Assembly (NCBI GenBank): GCA_944548615.1 | Contig: OX155952.1 | Span: 28,173,458-28,237,457, forward strand | Source of the DNA: Micropterix aruncella | Lineage: Eukaryota > Arthropoda > Insecta > Lepidoptera > Micropterigidae | Length of the DNA: 64,000 nucleotides | Reading direction: 5' to 3' | Part shown: one piece after another, positions 45,448 through 62,452 of the stretch | How positions within the stretch are numbered: position 1 is the stretch's first letter | Layout: every line of letters begins with the position of its first letter | Position numbers and translations under genes: made by a program | Notes under the pieces: generated by a model | The model's input: the letters and a program-made list of their open reading frames with translations, nothing else | The model's database searches: none | What the model was told of the DNA's origin: nothing

Positions 45448-47589
45448 TCAGGACGTCGTTTTCGTTATCGGTCGTTGATCGATGTTCGGGGTAATGATAA
45501 TGTCGCCTGCGTTGGACCTCGTCCTCGTCACCAGGACCGGAGTCACCGGCTTCGGAGTTTCCGATAGTTTGATGCGCACCCTGCCCATATCCGGAGAATA
45601 AACTGGAATGTACTCCCTCCCTGGGCTTATGTAGTCGTTGTTCATTGGCATTTCCGCGCCGTTTGTGATCGGCGGACCGGATTGATTTCGTATGCCATTC
45701 GGTTTCTTATTATCCTCGTGGGGAACGAACATTTCATCGCTTGAGACAGACCCTCGATCTAATTTGCCGTTAGTGCGGGGAGGAGATACGTCCACTTTAT
45801 GCGGTTTGGAGGTCTCTCCGTTTCCAACGTGTGGTGCGCTGTCAACGTGCGAATTCACGAGGGCTCTGTTTTCTAAATCGCCATTTGCACCTTTAGTAAT
45901 TGGCACTTCGTGTGTCGGCACCATTTCGTATTTACCGTTGAGCTTTTTATCGGCTTGGCCCGGCAGCGTAGCTGGCTTCCCCAAGAGGGACTTGCTCATA
46001 TCCACCAGCTCCTTATCGCCTCGCTCCGCATCTTTCTTTTGCTGTCGCATTAGCCTTCTATCCCTTCGCTTCCGCATTTGGCCCTTCACAAAAGCGAACA
46101 ATATCAGACCGACTAAAAGAACGGCTAAAACGACTAGGCAAACGTAAGTGCCGATCGATGTCTTTTTCGTCTGCTTTGGCTCCTCTTGCAGAGTTTCATC
46201 GAGCAAAATTCGACCATTCGTCGGAGGATCCACTTCGGTGTCATTATCGATTAAACCAGTCTCTACTTCTGTTTTATGCACTTTTACGATGACGTCTTCG
46301 ACTGCTTCAGTGGTCGGCTCGGGATCGCTGTCCCAATCAATTTTCCCCTGGAATAGCGTAGGTCTTTCAGGAATTTCAAATTTCGCTTCTTTAGTTGCGT
46401 TGGAATGGTCAGCATTCCCCTCTAGGAAGAAAGGATTGAACATACCCGTGATGAAAGATTCAGTGGTTGTACTGCTGGTATTGTCTTCCATATCTCCACT
46501 TCCATCCGCATACTCATCCAATCCGTCTACCAATGAAAATGGATCTGAAGTGGCCTTATGACCGAACATCGATCTTGGAACAGAGTCGTAATCGCCGCTG
46601 CCTTCAAACGCCTCTTCAGTAGTCCCCGTATTAGCAGGAATCACTTCATCTTCCGCAAACTCCGCCAACTGATCAGTAGGCGCAGATTTTCTCAATACAT
46701 GCTCATCGACAAAGGTTTCATCTATATTTTGCTGGCCCGACCCTTCCTCTACATCAATATCTGGGGAATGCGTCGAAGTTTTAGAAACTGTTAAAAACGC
46801 TCCTTCGTCATCGTCTTCATTATTTTTGGACCCTTCCCACACTTCGCCCTCATCGAGATCTTTAGCAGCATTAAACTGCATGGACTTTTCATTAGTGGTT
46901 TCCGGTCCTATTATTTCTGTTTCGCCGGGCTCATCGCCCATCATCATATCCAACATATTTAAATTTTCTTTCTCGCAATAATCAGTCGTTTTAATTTGGC
47001 GCCAAGGCACGCCAGTAAATTGGTCAGGGCCTGCACAAATCGTATCGGAAACAATGACATTTCGCTGACGAAGGGAGTCTCTTAATTCTAAATTAGAACA
47101 GGTGCAGTTGATTTGGTTTCCAGATAAATCTAAATTTTGGAGATTCTCGAGGTATACGAAATCGTTAGGTACGTTTGCAATGTAATTGAAGCTCAGGTTC
47201 AACGTGTTAACCGTGGCTGAAATTGTGTTCGCTTTAAACTCTTTAAGATTATTGTGTGAGAGATCCAAATGGCGAAGGTTTCTCGAGTGGCTCAAGAGTT
47301 TCGAAACAACGTGAATGTTGTTGTGCGATAAATCGAGCAATTTCAACTCGGCTAAATTATCAATCTGACCGTTGATTTTGGTTATTTTGCTGTACGATAG
47401 GTTTACCACGTCGATTTTGTGATCCTTGTGTAGTTTGATGTATTTTTGAAGTTCTAAAATGTCTGAGCAGTTGGCAGTTCTGAAGTTTCCAGCGTCGGAA
47501 CATTGGCAGTATGTTGGACATGGCGAGGATTGATTTCCCGACGAAGTGGTGATGAGCGCTGCCCAGGCCAGAAGCAGGAACGGACGCAT
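45448..47589 (-). CDS. wdp: LRR transmembrane proteoglycan, Windpipe-like, 713 aa
   Basis: Type I membrane protein. The start at 47589 is preferred to an upstream in-frame codon because a strong acceptor (polypyrimidine, CAG) lies at 47607-47608, only 17 bp before this ATG, and a signal peptide follows directly (RPFLLLAWAALITTSSG). Then comes a cysteine-rich LRR N-cap (CPTYCQC), about four leucine-rich repeats (LDLSHNNI, LDLSHNNL, LNLSFNYI, LDLSGNQI; residues about 60-160) and a C-cap with CTC. An acidic stretch (about 210-480) holds Ser-Gly sites in acidic context (EEGSGQ near 283, EGSGD near 331, DGSGD near 364), typical glycosaminoglycan attachment sites. A transmembrane helix at about 481-501 is followed by KRRDRR and a 200-residue tail. 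Drosophila Windpipe, a chondroitin sulfate proteoglycan that modulates JAK/STAT and Hedgehog signalling, has this architecture. Orthology is inferred from layout. Confidence 0.75.
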   Translation of the reverse strand: MRPFLLLAWAALITTSSGNQSSPCPTYCQCSDAGNFRTANCSDILELQKYIKLHKDHKIDVVNLSYSKITKINGQIDNLAELKLLDLSHNNIHVVSKLLSHSRNLRHLDLSHNNLKEFKANTISATVNTLNLSFNYIANVPNDFVYLENLQNLDLSGNQINCTCSNLELRDSLRQRNVIVSDTICAGPDQFTGVPWRQIKTTDYCEKENLNMLDMMMGDEPGETEIIGPETTNEKSMQFNAAKDLDEGEVWEGSKNNEDDDEGAFLTVSKTSTHSPDIDVEEGSGQQNIDETFVDEHVLRKSAPTDQLAEFAEDEVIPANTGTTEEAFEGSGDYDSVPRSMFGHKATSDPFSLVDGLDEYADGSGDMEDNTSSTTTESFITGMFNPFFLEGNADHSNATKEAKFEIPERPTLFQGKIDWDSDPEPTTEAVEDVIVKVHKTEVETGLIDNDTEVDPPTNGRILLDETLQEEPKQTKKTSIGTYVCLVVLAVLLVGLILFAFVKGQMRKRRDRRLMRQQKKDAERGDKELVDMSKSLLGKPATLPGQADKKLNGKYEMVPTHEVPITKGANGDLENRALVNSHVDSAPHVGNGETSKPHKVDVSPPRTNGKLDRGSVSSDEMFVPHEDNKKPNGIRNQSGPPITNGAEMPMNNDYISPGREYIPVYSPDMGRVRIKLSETPKPVTPVLVTRTRSNAGDIIITPNIDQRPITKTTS

Positions 47590-47606
47590 TTTCAGGGCGA
47601 TGGAAT
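47590..47606 (-). other. 5' UTR part and acceptor of the Windpipe-like gene
   Basis: On the minus strand, CTCTGTCTTTTCAG precedes ATTCCATCGCCCTGAAA and the ATG. This is a convincing 3' splice site, so the gene has at least one upstream non-coding exon, not located with confidence. Confidence 0.65.
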
Positions 47607-50540
47607 CTGAAAAGACAGAGAACAGGAATAAATTCACTATTGTATTCCGATATCCTTGTCGATTATGAAACGGATATGGCGACTCGCGGTTTTATAGGTC
47701 GTTTAATTAAACGGAAAATTAAAAATCGATCGTATGATAACCGCAAGAGATTATTCGTTATAGGGTTTGTTGAATTTCAGCAATATAAATTACAAAAAAC
47801 ATATATCAATGGTAGAGTTTTTACCGTTCATAGCATAGTAGCATTACTACTCCTAATTAATTTATTACATTAAATAAAATATATTGTTATAACTATATTT
47901 CCAAACACATATTTAAATGATATGTGTTGTTGTGGCGGCCTGAATTCCAAAAATTAAATATTCAAAATAAAACGGACAAAATATTAGGTAAGATTAACTA
48001 AATGGCAACTTGATTAAAGAAACAAAAAAAAATACTGAGTATTTAAAAATAATATGGAATCTAAGTAAATACCACAATAATGAAAGTCAATCAATTTAAT
48101 TAGTCAGATGTTTAATAGGAATGAGACGGACAATTGAAATATTTAATATAATATTGAAATTAAAAAATATACAATAAACATTTTTTTAAATGAAACTACG
48201 ACAACAAGTTTTTATCAATATTGACATGGTTAATTTTAGTGTTTTCAGTGTGTTTTTAATGGTTTTTAGTTTGTTATTATATTTTTATGTTATTTCTATT
48301 GTATTCGAGCACCCAAGTGCGCCATAAAAAGTAACCCATTCTGGCAAATAAAGGAAAGTTGTTGATGTTTGAAGGAAAGCAAGTTTGATCAGCGGTAAAC
48401 TGCATAAACAGGCTGGTTGTAGGGATTGCTATCTTATCAGAGGTTTTTTTGAGATAAGATATTGAGGTATATTGGACGATTCCACCCGCCTCAACGGCAA
48501 TGCTAACAATAAAATAACATAATATCGAGTTATCGTATACCCTAATATCGCCCCGCCTCCTCTCCTCCAAGGCAAAAATCACCAAGTAAAAATTCGTTTT
48601 TACTTTAATCCAATTATTTTGAAACAAAAATTACCATAGTGTTGCTATTTTGTATGCCCCTTTTATGGATTTTCAATTTCATATAGGTCAGTTGGCATTT
48701 CCTTAGAAAATCAGATTTTCATACTAGATCTACACCAAAAAAATAAGTTAGGATGATGCAATTGGTGATTCCTCTATTTTTCATTTATTGTGATATTTAC
48801 TTGAAATCGATGCATCAAAACTACCTATTTCCTGAACTATTCGGGAAATAAATTTTTAAGGGTAGATACATCAAAATTTGAAAAAAAAAATCTTTTACGA
48901 GAGTGTTTTTGCTTTTAAGGAAAGCAAGCTTTGCTCTGCGTTTCTAAACGGAAAACTGAGATTAAAATTATATATTTTTTTTGCTGTGAAAAACCATATT
49001 GCGTTCAACTTTAGTATTTTTTCCCCAATAACCAAGGCCTAATAAGAAAAGTTTTGAATGATTTTTAACTCAGTTTTTCATGTAGAATAATCTTATTTAC
49101 TACGACAAGTAATTTCTACAATTTTACAAAAAAAAGCTTGTATACATCAGCGCGACTGCACATTGCTGCCAACATTGATTATATAGTGTATTTGATTGCT
49201 CAACGCAGTACTACGATTTGGCAGCTAGGATTTTACCACGAAACGCAACGTATAAATGCCACTCATATTTCCATAAATTGATTATATATTCAATATGTCG
49301 CAGTTCTTGGTATGACATCAGCCTACTTTATAGCGCTAAAAGGCCTATACGATATCCTATCTCAAAATAAAATAATTATTTAATATTTACATAACTATGT
49401 CAATTTTTAACTTGGTATACAGGTTTCAATATGTAATAATTACTCACTGATGTTCAGATAGACTAATAAACTAATAGACTAATGACATTCTATCTCTCCG
49501 TATTATTTCTGTGATATAATCAGCCTACATAAAAATGCGATTAAAGGTAATACCAATTGAATGTTAATATTGTTATCATTGGTTAAATAATTTGGTTTTT
49601 ATAACCAATAAGTCCTTTATAAAAAATAAACATTCTTAATCAATGTTATTATAGATGGCCAAATCAATTGCTATTAGTCTCGCCGTCAATGTTACCAGCG
49701 CCACCCGCATTTCACCAAATGGTTAGCCAAACTATACTATGGAGTAGAACAATATAATGCCATATATAAACAATGCTGCAGGTTACATTATTAAATTTCG
49801 CCGTGAAAAATAAAACACCAAAGTGCATTGATATTTTTTCCCATGTCACATATCTGGCTTTTACGTGACATTACAATTTCTTGTTTTCCCCATTTCCTTA
49901 GGATTGAATTTTGATGATTTTTCCCTAATAGAGCGAAAAATTACAACTTTGCCAGTATACTTAACGCAATTTTGCCAACTTGGTGATTTTTTTCGTGGGG
50001 GAGGCGATACTGTACTTTTTACGTTTTCCCCATAAATTTGACTATATTTAGCCGTTGAGCTAGTGCATTATTGATGCAAATTTCAATGATAAATTTACGG
50101 CTCCAGCGAGTAATAACTATAAATATACTAGATGACCCGGTGAACTTCGTACCACCTAAAATTGATTTGATTGTAACTTCATAAGCGTTTATTGATCCTA
50201 ATCAACCTTCCAAATCCAATTCATTGAAATCTATAATGTGGCCGAATCATGTAGGTACGGTTTGAGTTTCGTTTGGTGATTAAATGAAAGTCGTTTGTAA
50301 TTATAACAAATTCAATGTATTTCATTTACATGATGAAATATAAATGCTTTTTCGACTTTTCCGACTTTTTGAAATTTTACACAATCGCACGTAATGAATA
50401 ACAGTTATGGATGGCGCAGCTGTCAAACAATAGGATTGCCGCGAACGCTATCTATTGAAAGTGGCTCATTTCCCAAAATTACCAATTTCGATTTTTTCGA
50501 TATTCAGTTGTTTCTTTTATTTTTTCCTAAATATTTTTTT
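47607..50540. other. Gene-poor stretch, possible wdp first intron
   Basis: AT-rich, no supported coding region. A CTAGATGACCCGGTGAACTT sequence near 50128 resembles the end of a common lepidopteran interspersed repeat. If the Windpipe-like gene's 5' exon lies further right, this is intronic. Confidence 0.45.
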
Positions 50541-51052
50541 TTGTAAACCACCCATGAATCAAGGCAAACCAAACAAAGAAATAATAATTCAAATCGGTCG
50601 TGTCATTTTCGAGATCTTGCAGACTAACGGTCTCGTACTTCGGTCAGCCTCTGACAGTTTATTAAAAATTCCGAGTCATAATAGTGATTTCTATTCCTAT
50701 TCTTTCTGTGTCCATGGTGCAAGACTCTGGAACGATCTCCCAGCAAATATACGAAACTCGCCTTCTTTACCATCGTTTAAGACTCACCTTAAGGATTACT
50801 ACCTTTCTAAGAAGTAACCAGTTCTTCCCATTCTCTCCTGTTCCTCCCCCAATTTCCTCTCCTCGGGCACTATTAGTCTTAAATTCTTCCACTTGTCTGT
50901 ATGTTATGTAATAATCTTTATTTTCACAATGCGCGCATGTACCACTATGTTTAGGTTAGCTATAAGACATTGCCATGTGGCAATAAGCTCGCCTTTTTTG
51001 TATACTTTTTAAGTGCAAATAAAGAGTTTATTATTATTATTATTATTATTAC
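50541..51052 (+). mobile_element. LINE 3' tail with (TTA)n end
   Basis: The plus strand encodes SASDSLLKIPSHNSDF, then FCVHGARLWNDLPANIRN and SLPSFKTHLKDYYL, the C-terminal signature of Jockey/CR1-type non-LTR elements. A 3' untranslated region follows with AATAAAGAG and a (TTA)n microsatellite tail ending near 51052. 5'-truncated. Confidence 0.85.
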
Positions 51053-52744
51053 TAACGCACGGCGATTCATTTTTATATATAAGAAGATGAGCTAAAGAAG
51101 TCACTCGAGGCGATAATAGCACTAAAACAGTGTTACTTTCCAAAATATTAGTATAACGCTATACATAACATCGCATATTCAGTGCCACGGTCATGTATGT
51201 TTCATTACTGTATTACCCAATTCTTAATTCCATAACAAGGAGACGTGGAAGTGGGGAACAGGACGCTGCAAAGGCAATAAATTACAGTCCTGCTATTACC
51301 TCTGCTATTTTTAGCCGTTCGCCGCCGCTTGATTCAGTGGCGGCTGCGCATCGCGAAATTGCAGCAATTTTGATAGACGACGCACAATGCATACTTCTTA
51401 GGACACGGTCGTGCGATTTCAACGCAAAATGAAACAAAATATGCAACAAAAGAAAGCAACGCGGGAAAAAAGTCATGATTATAAATTTGGAAATGGTACA
51501 GATGTTTCATTTTTGGATTTTTTTGGAAAGTCGTTCTTTAATGAGTATGTTGTCGGGAAATCATTTTTTAAATCGCAAAGTACAGATATTATATTTGGTA
51601 TGTTACTTATGTAGTATTGTTATTTAGGTAGGTATATTTTTAATTATTTCTAAATTTTAACCATCTAAATATAGTGACCACCATTTACTAAATTAAACTA
51701 TCAGAAAACTCACATTTCAGGTGCATACTGTGAAATTACCGTCTTGAAAATGTATTGTATTCAGTGGTGCGCTACTTTAAACGCATGCCAGTGGGATGGC
51801 ATAGAGGCCGTCCCTGATATAATTTTTGTGTCCGCCTTTTGAACGCGGAAGTTCTACTATAAAGGGGGCGACTATATTGAACGATGAACTAAATGAATAG
51901 TTATCAGCCTGGAAAACTGGGACTACGAATTATAATAATTATAACAGTTTATGAGCTACATAATATAGGACGCAAGGACTGCTCCCGGTCCCTTTCTATT
52001 CATAAGTATAAGTAAAATATATGTTTAGATAATATGTGTATATATAATGTATTCTCTAATTATCATTATTTCACTCCTTTTCTAAATCGAAGATACCCAA
52101 TAATTAGAATAATAATATTATAATAAATAAATTATTAACCAATCACGATTTATATCAGTCATAAAGCCACTTTCGTTATTTTGCGTATTTTTTTATTATT
52201 TTAGAATGCGTATTGTCTGTGTAAATGAAGCTTAAAATAGCAGAATAGGCCACAGAAGTTGCCCCCTCAAAAACTAACGTCATATATTGTTTAATCTAGT
52301 ATTATTGGTTCCTCCTTTAAACGTTTAGTTAATTTGAAATTCAGTGAAAATATTTTAAGTATATCGTTTGAGTATACTCTTATATCGTCTATAATTATAA
52401 TTTTCTCTCATTTGGTTATGAAGCATTAGGTATTCACATTATATTCATGTATTAGGTATACACAGTATTCAGTTATCTGGATTAAAAACACTCTTGAGAT
52501 TCATACTGCTTATTTATTAGAGGTATATCTATTTTTCCTTTTCTTAGTGATTTTACTTTGATTTCACAATTAACAACTAAACATAGTCGAGTCTACCTTG
52601 GTGCGGGCTGCAGCCTAGTTAGACAGACTTCGTATATCAGCTTTTAAAGCATTGCATTTCGAAAATACATTTATTCTTATTCTTATCTAACCCTCGATTC
52701 GTTACATTTTATTTGCCGTCGCGTTTAGAATGACATTCGCATTC
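51053..52744. other. Intergenic or intronic, no gene accepted
   Basis: Includes a GC-richer patch at about 51240-51440 with short open frames on both strands (for example one with SPAITSAIFSRSPP on plus) and a GAG|GTAATA-like donor on minus. It could be a non-coding exon, but nothing recognisable was seen. Confidence 0.4.
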
Positions 52745-52912
52745 CCCTCGTAGATCACGAGTGCATTGGGAATAGCAGCCGTTAAATCGCGAGTGCATTA
52801 GGAATAGCACCTGTTAAACCGCGAGTGCATTGGGAATAGCAGCCGTAGATCGCGAGTGCATTAATAATAGCAGCCGTATATCGTGAGTGCATTAAGAATA
52901 GCAGCTAACCCG
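52745..52912. repeat. About 32-bp minisatellite, five units
   Basis: Units of the form CGCGAGTGCATTGGGAATAG followed by CAGCCGTTAAAT or CAGCCGTAGAT. Five diverged copies in tandem. Followed directly by a 104-codon open frame (52926-53240). Confidence 0.9.
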
Positions 52913-52925
52913 CGGAAGCGCAGCT

Positions 52926-53240
52926 TTGAAGGCCAATAAAGCGGCCAAGATTAGCGGTAATAGCGGTTGCGGTTCGCACCATTACCGAATAACATTTCTG
53001 CAGGCGCTGCCAACAACTCATATCCTTCGCAGCGAATCAAATTATGCCGTTATTGAGAGGAAGACGCAAAAAATGCCCTTGATACAATTGCATACGGCGG
53101 ATAATTTAATTAAGACACGTGTCCTGGAACAATTTCATTTTAAGAATGCTAATAAGTATGACGTTGTTATCGCTTTAAATGAATCGCCTCGAAGTGGGGC
53201 TTTAGGCGTCTTTGATTTCATTAATCGAGTAATAAACTAG
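52926..53240 (+). other. Unassigned open frame after minisatellite
   Basis: A 104-codon frame with no ATG at its 5' end (it opens with TTG). First internal Met is in KTQKMPLIQLHTADN. The composition looks more coding-like than its surroundings, and it ends in FDFINRVIN and a stop. No domain was recognised. Could be an exon of an unseen gene, transposon debris or chance. Confidence 0.25.
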
Positions 53241-58560
<5,320 letters not shown>

Positions 58561-58872
58561 TTAAGGGCTCTCTAGACGATCAAGCATCGCGTCCGGGGTG
58601 GGAGAGGATCGTATACCGCAGGAAATATGCATTTTTTTTTTATTTACGAAAAATGCCTAATTGTGTAGTTTTATACCAGGAGTCAATCATGCATTAATCA
58701 ATTACGTCTAATTACGTGGCTCCCTGGTATAAACTACAAAATTAGGCATTTTTGGTTAATATTACAAAAAAATATTTGCATATACGATCTGCGATCCTGC
58801 GGTTTACGATCCCCTCCCTGCCCGCGACGCGAAGCTTATCAAGCATGCTTGATCGTCTAGAGAGCCCATTAA
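58561..58872. mobile_element. GGGCTCTC MITE, full palindromic copy
   Basis: TTAA at 58561-58564, then GGGCTCTCTAGACGATCAAG. The right arm ends CTTGATCGTCTAGAGAGCCC at 58867, followed by ATTAA. Arms are about 140 bp, with a central loop. Same family as 24367, 35181 and 62137. No ORF. Confidence 0.82.
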
Positions 58873-58892
58873 ATATTTTTTTTATATTTATA

Positions 58893-59599
58893 GGACATTT
58901 CATAAATAATGCACACTAATATTTTTAACTTACACGTTTATTCATTTTTTTTAATATCCGTTTACAGTCCTACAATATAGTCCCTGCTTCTCTATGACTG
59001 AATTCCAACGTCTCCCTAGCTCTAGTATTCCATGCAGGACACCACTTCTGTTCCTGTTGAATGGCTTGGGTAACGGTGGTAGAAAGCTCTTCTAGAAAAG
59101 GATAACGACGTCCACGCATGGGTTCTTTCAACTTCGAGAACAAGTTAACGTATGTGGACTAATGCCGGGCTGTAGGGAAGATGCGGCAACACTTCCCACA
59201 CGTATTCGTGCAGTTCTTGGGCATTGTCGTCGAGAATGAGTGGCCCAGCCTCTAGCAACTAATGTCGGGTATTGTGCATTTTTCTGAGCAGGTTTTGCAT
59301 GAAGTTACGATAATACACTGCTGTGACACTTGTTCTACATGGGACTCTATCTGTCACGATGATGCAGCGTACAGTTTCGATCTTGATGTACAACCTCTGG
59401 TCTTCAACAGCCACAGTACCTCAGACCCCTGCAGGGTCCATTTCTACCTCTCGCCAATTTTATGTCAGAGTACACAGCGAATAAACAAAAACACGTGCTT
59501 CTTCCTCAAGCTCCCAAATACATCTAACGTAATTTTCATTGTTGTTACATTATTCAATGCACAGTAATACCAACCTATGCATTATTTATGAAATGTCAG
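58893..59599 (-). mobile_element. Internally deleted mariner with both ends (rosa-like)
   Basis: Terminal inverted repeats GACATTTCATAAATAATGCA (left) and TGCATTATTTATGAAATGTC (right), flanked by TA-containing sequence. The minus strand still reads LILDDNAQELHEYVWEVLPH, LPYSPA and, across frameshifts, a MRGRRYPFLEELSTTVTQAI-like block, the C-terminal half of a mariner transposase with the second catalytic Asp. At about 700 bp it is half the normal length. Confidence 0.82.
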
Positions 59600-60539
59600 T
59601 ATATAGGTAAATATAAGTTATGTCTGTTGGATTATGATGATATTAGCTATATTTGGATATCTGAGTTATTTTTGTACACGTTTATTTCTTTCGAGCACTG
59701 GCTCCTTTCGGTTACTGCCATATTTTTACCATGCCTCAATCGCTGATCAAACCACAATCTGCAAATTAATAAATTCTGATATATGAAATATTACTATTTC
59801 TACATAACTACAGCCATAACGCAATATATAAAAATATCTGTGGCGAGATTTATTCCAATAAATATTTTTGAAAGACTCTCGTTGAATACTGTGATTCATA
59901 TATGTCTTTTCATTAAAAAACTAATATTATAAGGGATAGGAGGTTTCCTTTAAAGGTAAGCTGCTTTACAGGAGAATAAATAAGGCAAGTTTTCAGTAAG
60001 GCTTTCAGCGGACACATAGTCAAAGAAGGCGAAGCGTGCTTGATTTCAGAAGGTTGTCATCTATCTTCTTGTGGGCAATATTTTCGAAAATTAAATTATG
60101 CTTTTATGTTCTTTGCGATAGTATTAACTTTTTGGCTCAATCAGTCGAGGCTTTTTATTTTATTTGCGGTAATATCAATAAAGTTTAGAAAAATACTTGT
60201 TGCGATTTTGGGTTATTTTAAAAAAGCCCGATTCATTGTCTATCCCCTGCCGAGCTTTCCAAGTAGCACAGAGTCGGTCTTAAGAAGTACTTCAAATTGA
60301 AAGTAGACAGAATATCTATTTATTTTAGGAAAAACCAAATTAATAGCCTGGCTATTGTCTTTGTTATTTTTTTTCCTAATTGATTTGTGTTAGGCACACG
60401 TGACATTGTAATTGACACATGTGAGCATCATCACATATCACACATACACTTAACACTGTGATAATGGTGAAAATATAAAACCGGTTTCTAAGATTCCTGT
60501 ACTCCAAGTAAAATGTCCAAAGGTTCTTGTACTTCTGTA
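59600..60539. other. Intergenic, no gene seen
   Basis: AT-rich with short open frames only (for example 60040-60300), none with a recognisable domain. Confidence 0.4.
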
Positions 60540-60850
60540 TCCCCTCTTGTATCCGAGTAATTTTGTGCGAGTTGTGGTCGGGTACAACCCTCATCGTTTA
60601 ATAAGAGAGATGCGTTTGGTATTACAATTACATATATTAGTCGGAAGCGTGGATAGCCTGCTCATACTTGCCCAAATCGGATTCTTCGTGACCGATAACT
60701 ATGTTCGCGCAAGATCACACGCACTCTTGGTGGAACTATTCTCTCGCATGAATGTAATACGGATGGCATTAGTATCAAAGGCCACTTGGCATTTAAGTGC
60801 CCTGTTGTCGCCCGCGCCCGGTGTAGGATATATTTGTATCATCATAGTTT
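60540..60850 (+). mobile_element. LINE C-terminal fragment
   Basis: The plus-strand frame has NPHRLIREMRLVLQLHILVG, LILAQIGFFVTDNYVRARSH and HLSALLSPAPG. This is the LQLHILxGxxDSPxILAxIGxxVPDxYVRxRRHxL pattern found after the reverse transcriptase in insect non-LTR elements. A T-rich 3' region follows. 5'-truncated and probably inactive. Confidence 0.75.
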
Positions 60851-62136
60851 TTTGAACCTTAAAATTGAACCTCATAGTTTTTTGTTTATTTTTTTTTATA
60901 TAATTAAGTTTTTATTATGTTCCTATACTCTTGTTTCGAATGTTTCTGTAATTTGAATGTTTATTTTTGTTAAATAAGTAAAACTCACTGATACATTAAA
61001 TAAAATAGTACGACGATGGAACGATGCAAGGACGAGAAGAATTAGCAAAGGATAGGCGGTACTGTACTATTAAAAAAAAAAAACTAAATTTTCTAAATAA
61101 AGAATAAAGAAAGAAATACAAGAAAGCTACAGTATAAACCAAATGAAATTAAGGTGACATTATACCTGGGAACGACAATATCTAAAGAACTTTCTTTTCG
61201 TAAAGGTTTTGAAAAATATAAGCACTAATTTACAAAAGTTTCTAAGCGAATCCTTCGATGAGGAAATAATTTACAATTTAGACTCAAAAAAGTTGATCTT
61301 ACCTTGGATATTCAGACTTCAAACTGATTTCAAAAACTTTCAGGCGCGATTGCTCCTACAATGTTAGCGGTGGGTGTGTTTTAATTTAATTTAATTATAT
61401 TGACTGGTTAATTCTCTAGCGTCTCACTTAGTTACATTTTTTATTTAGGCCCAAAATTATTTGCAATTAATTAAAACGTGAGAGCGCTCTGGAGTGACGA
61501 TAAATATGATGAACCATTAACACCCTTTTACCACCACTGCGCAAATACAGCTTTACTGTGTTAGCGCTGCGATCGAACGTTTAGTCACCGCCCGCTTGCT
61601 GGCGCGTACGCACGTGGACTATATGACTGCCGCTTCATCAAGGCTGGATTTTTTTATATCGAACCCTACAGCTGTGACACCGTCTATTCCTTCGCGGATG
61701 CGTTTATTTCAGATATTTTTCTCAGGTCTTATATCGACTTAGATCCTTTATTGTTTCAAAAATTATAATTAGATATAAAAATAACATTACCTAACCTAAC
61801 TGAATCGCACGAGACGTCCGCACTAAGGTAGGCTGTTATAGGTTTATCGAATAATGCCATGTTAGAATAAAACTAATAATTGAAAAATTACATGAAACCT
61901 GGAAAAATAAATACGATTTAGAAGAAAGTGGTTCAGAAGATAACTATACTCATACTCATGGTTGGATAACGCATCGCCTTTTGGTCACACTATAATGAAT
62001 CAACGTGACAGTGCTGTTATTGATTGTGATTATATGACCTTTTGCGTGTAACTGTACACACGGAACAGATATCCTTCTTTACCGAGAACTTTGCTCGGTT
62101 GTAAACGCCTTGCATACGTTTGGTCGTTTAGTCTAT
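60851..62136. other. Intergenic, no gene seen
   Basis: AT-rich, with a GC-richer patch at about 61480-61680 lacking any recognisable ORF. Possibly regulatory, but nothing specific was identified. Confidence 0.4.
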
Positions 62137-62452
62137 GGGGGTCTCTAGACGAACAAGCATGCTTGACAAGTTTCGCGTCGCGGGCAGGGAAGGGATCGTA
62201 AATCGCAGGAAATATGAAATATTTTTTTGTAATATTTACCAAAAATGCCTAATTTTGTAGTTTATACCAGGGAGTCACGTTAATTAGTCGTAATTGACTG
62301 ATGAATGACGTGACTCCCTGGTATAAAACTACAAAATTGGGCATTTTCCGTAAATATTTTTTAAAAATATTTGAATATTTTCTGGGGTCTACGATCCCCT
62401 CCCAACCTGCGACGCGATAGTTGACAAGCATGCTTGATCGTCTAAAGAGACC
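62137..62452. mobile_element. GGGCTCTC MITE, variant copy
   Basis: The left end reads GGGGGTCTCTAGACGAACAA and the right end CTTGATCGTCTAAAGAGACC. Two arms of about 140 bp contain TAGTTTATACCAGGGAGTCA and its inverse around a short AATTAGTCGTAATTGA loop. Terminal bases differ from the other copies and TTAA is not clear at its borders. Confidence 0.78.

Noticed and set aside
45692..46561. Two long plus-strand open frames (151 and 137 codons)
   Set aside because: They are antisense shadows of the Windpipe-like coding exon, which has a signal peptide, LRRs and a TM helix.
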